Below, one piece after another: positions 63,964 through 64,000 of a DNA stretch of 64,000 nucleotides. The stretch comes from Leclercia adecarboxylata. Its GTDB lineage: Bacteria; Pseudomonadota; Gammaproteobacteria; Enterobacterales; Enterobacteriaceae. The stretch covers positions 199,232 to 263,231 of the forward strand of contig DERO01000008.1 of NCBI GenBank assembly GCA_002360945.1. The letters are read 5' to 3'. Every line of letters begins with the position of its first letter. Positions within the stretch are counted from its first letter, which is position 1. A program made the position numbers and the translations under genes. The notes under the pieces were generated by a model. That model did not search any database, was not told where the DNA came from, and was given only the letters and a program-made list of their open reading frames with translations.

Positions 63964-64000
63964 TTAAAAATCGCCAGAGATACCCGCTCCGGCCATCCAG
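63964..64000 (-). CDS. C-terminal end of a leftward gene, cut by the window edge
   Basis: Read on the minus strand the last codons give WMAGAGISGDF and then TAA (63966-63964), placed 30 bases before a good minus-strand terminator. A terminal Phe after alternating small/hydrophobic residues is typical of outer-membrane beta-barrel proteins, but eleven residues are too few to identify the product. Confidence 0.4.
   Translation of the reverse strand, partial: WMAGAGISGDF

Overview
The window is a contiguous chromosomal segment of a gamma-proteobacterium of the family Enterobacteriaceae. Gene content and order follow the Escherichia coli lon-to-qmcA region almost gene for gene (lon, hupB, ppiD, ybaV, fadM, queC, ybaE, cof, decR, mdlAB, glnK-amtB, tesB, ybaY, atl, ffs, ybaA, pdeB, rpmJ2, ylaC, hha-tomB, acrBA/acrR, mscK, ybaM, priC, ybaN, apt, dnaX, ybaB-recR, htpG, adk, hemH, gsk, ybaL, fsr, ushA, ybaK, chiX, ybaP, copA/cueR, ybbJ-qmcA). 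Proteins are close to but distinct from the E. coli versions, and several extra genes resemble the accessory content of Enterobacter, Leclercia or Klebsiella relatives. The genus is an inference. No prophage, insertion sequence, CRISPR array, rRNA or tRNA gene was seen.

Layout. 1-6.3 kb: Lon protease (N-terminus cut off), HU-beta, the periplasmic chaperone PpiD, an exported helix-hairpin-helix protein, thioesterase FadM and queuosine enzyme QueC. 6.3-18.4 kb: YbaE, Cof, a cysteine desulfhydrase-like gene divergent from its probable regulator decR, the MdlAB ABC transporter, the nitrogen-regulated glnK-amtB operon, TesB, YbaY, Atl and 4.5S RNA. 18.7-25.8 kb: the main accessory block, inserted between ffs and ybaA. 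It holds a small two-gene cassette led by a ribbon-helix-helix-like protein, a divergent MocR regulator/membrane protein pair (yczR/yczE), and a lac locus made only of lacI and lacZ. 25.8-35.1 kb: ybaA, phosphodiesterase pdeB, alternative ribosomal protein L36 under a Zur-like box, ylaC, hha-tomB and the acrAB efflux operon with acrR. 35.1-54 kb: MscK, replication and recombination genes (priC, dnaX, ybaB-recR), nucleotide metabolism (apt, adk, gsk, ushA), HtpG, HemH, and transporters YbaL and Fsr. 54-64 kb: ybaK, the sRNA ChiX, ybaP, copper export (copA/cueR), then a leftward cluster qmcA-ybbJ followed by two extra exported proteins of unknown role, a 284-aa unknown gene, and the end of one more leftward gene.

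Regulation readable in the DNA includes a sigma-54 promoter with two NtrC-like sites before glnK, a sigma-32 promoter before htpG, a palindromic AcrR operator plus mar box between acrA and acrR, a CueR operator, a Zur-like palindrome, a CRP/LacI-controlled lacZ promoter with a second identical LacI operator upstream of lacI, and two programmed -1 frameshift sites (dnaX, copA). A family of short palindromes (CCCTCTCCC...GGGAGAGGG) recurs in four intergenic gaps.

The strongest candidates for something not well described are the qmcA-ybbJ-associated secreted pair (58.4-61.2 kb), the small cassette at 18.7-19.2 kb, and the compact lac locus whose operators bracket lacI.
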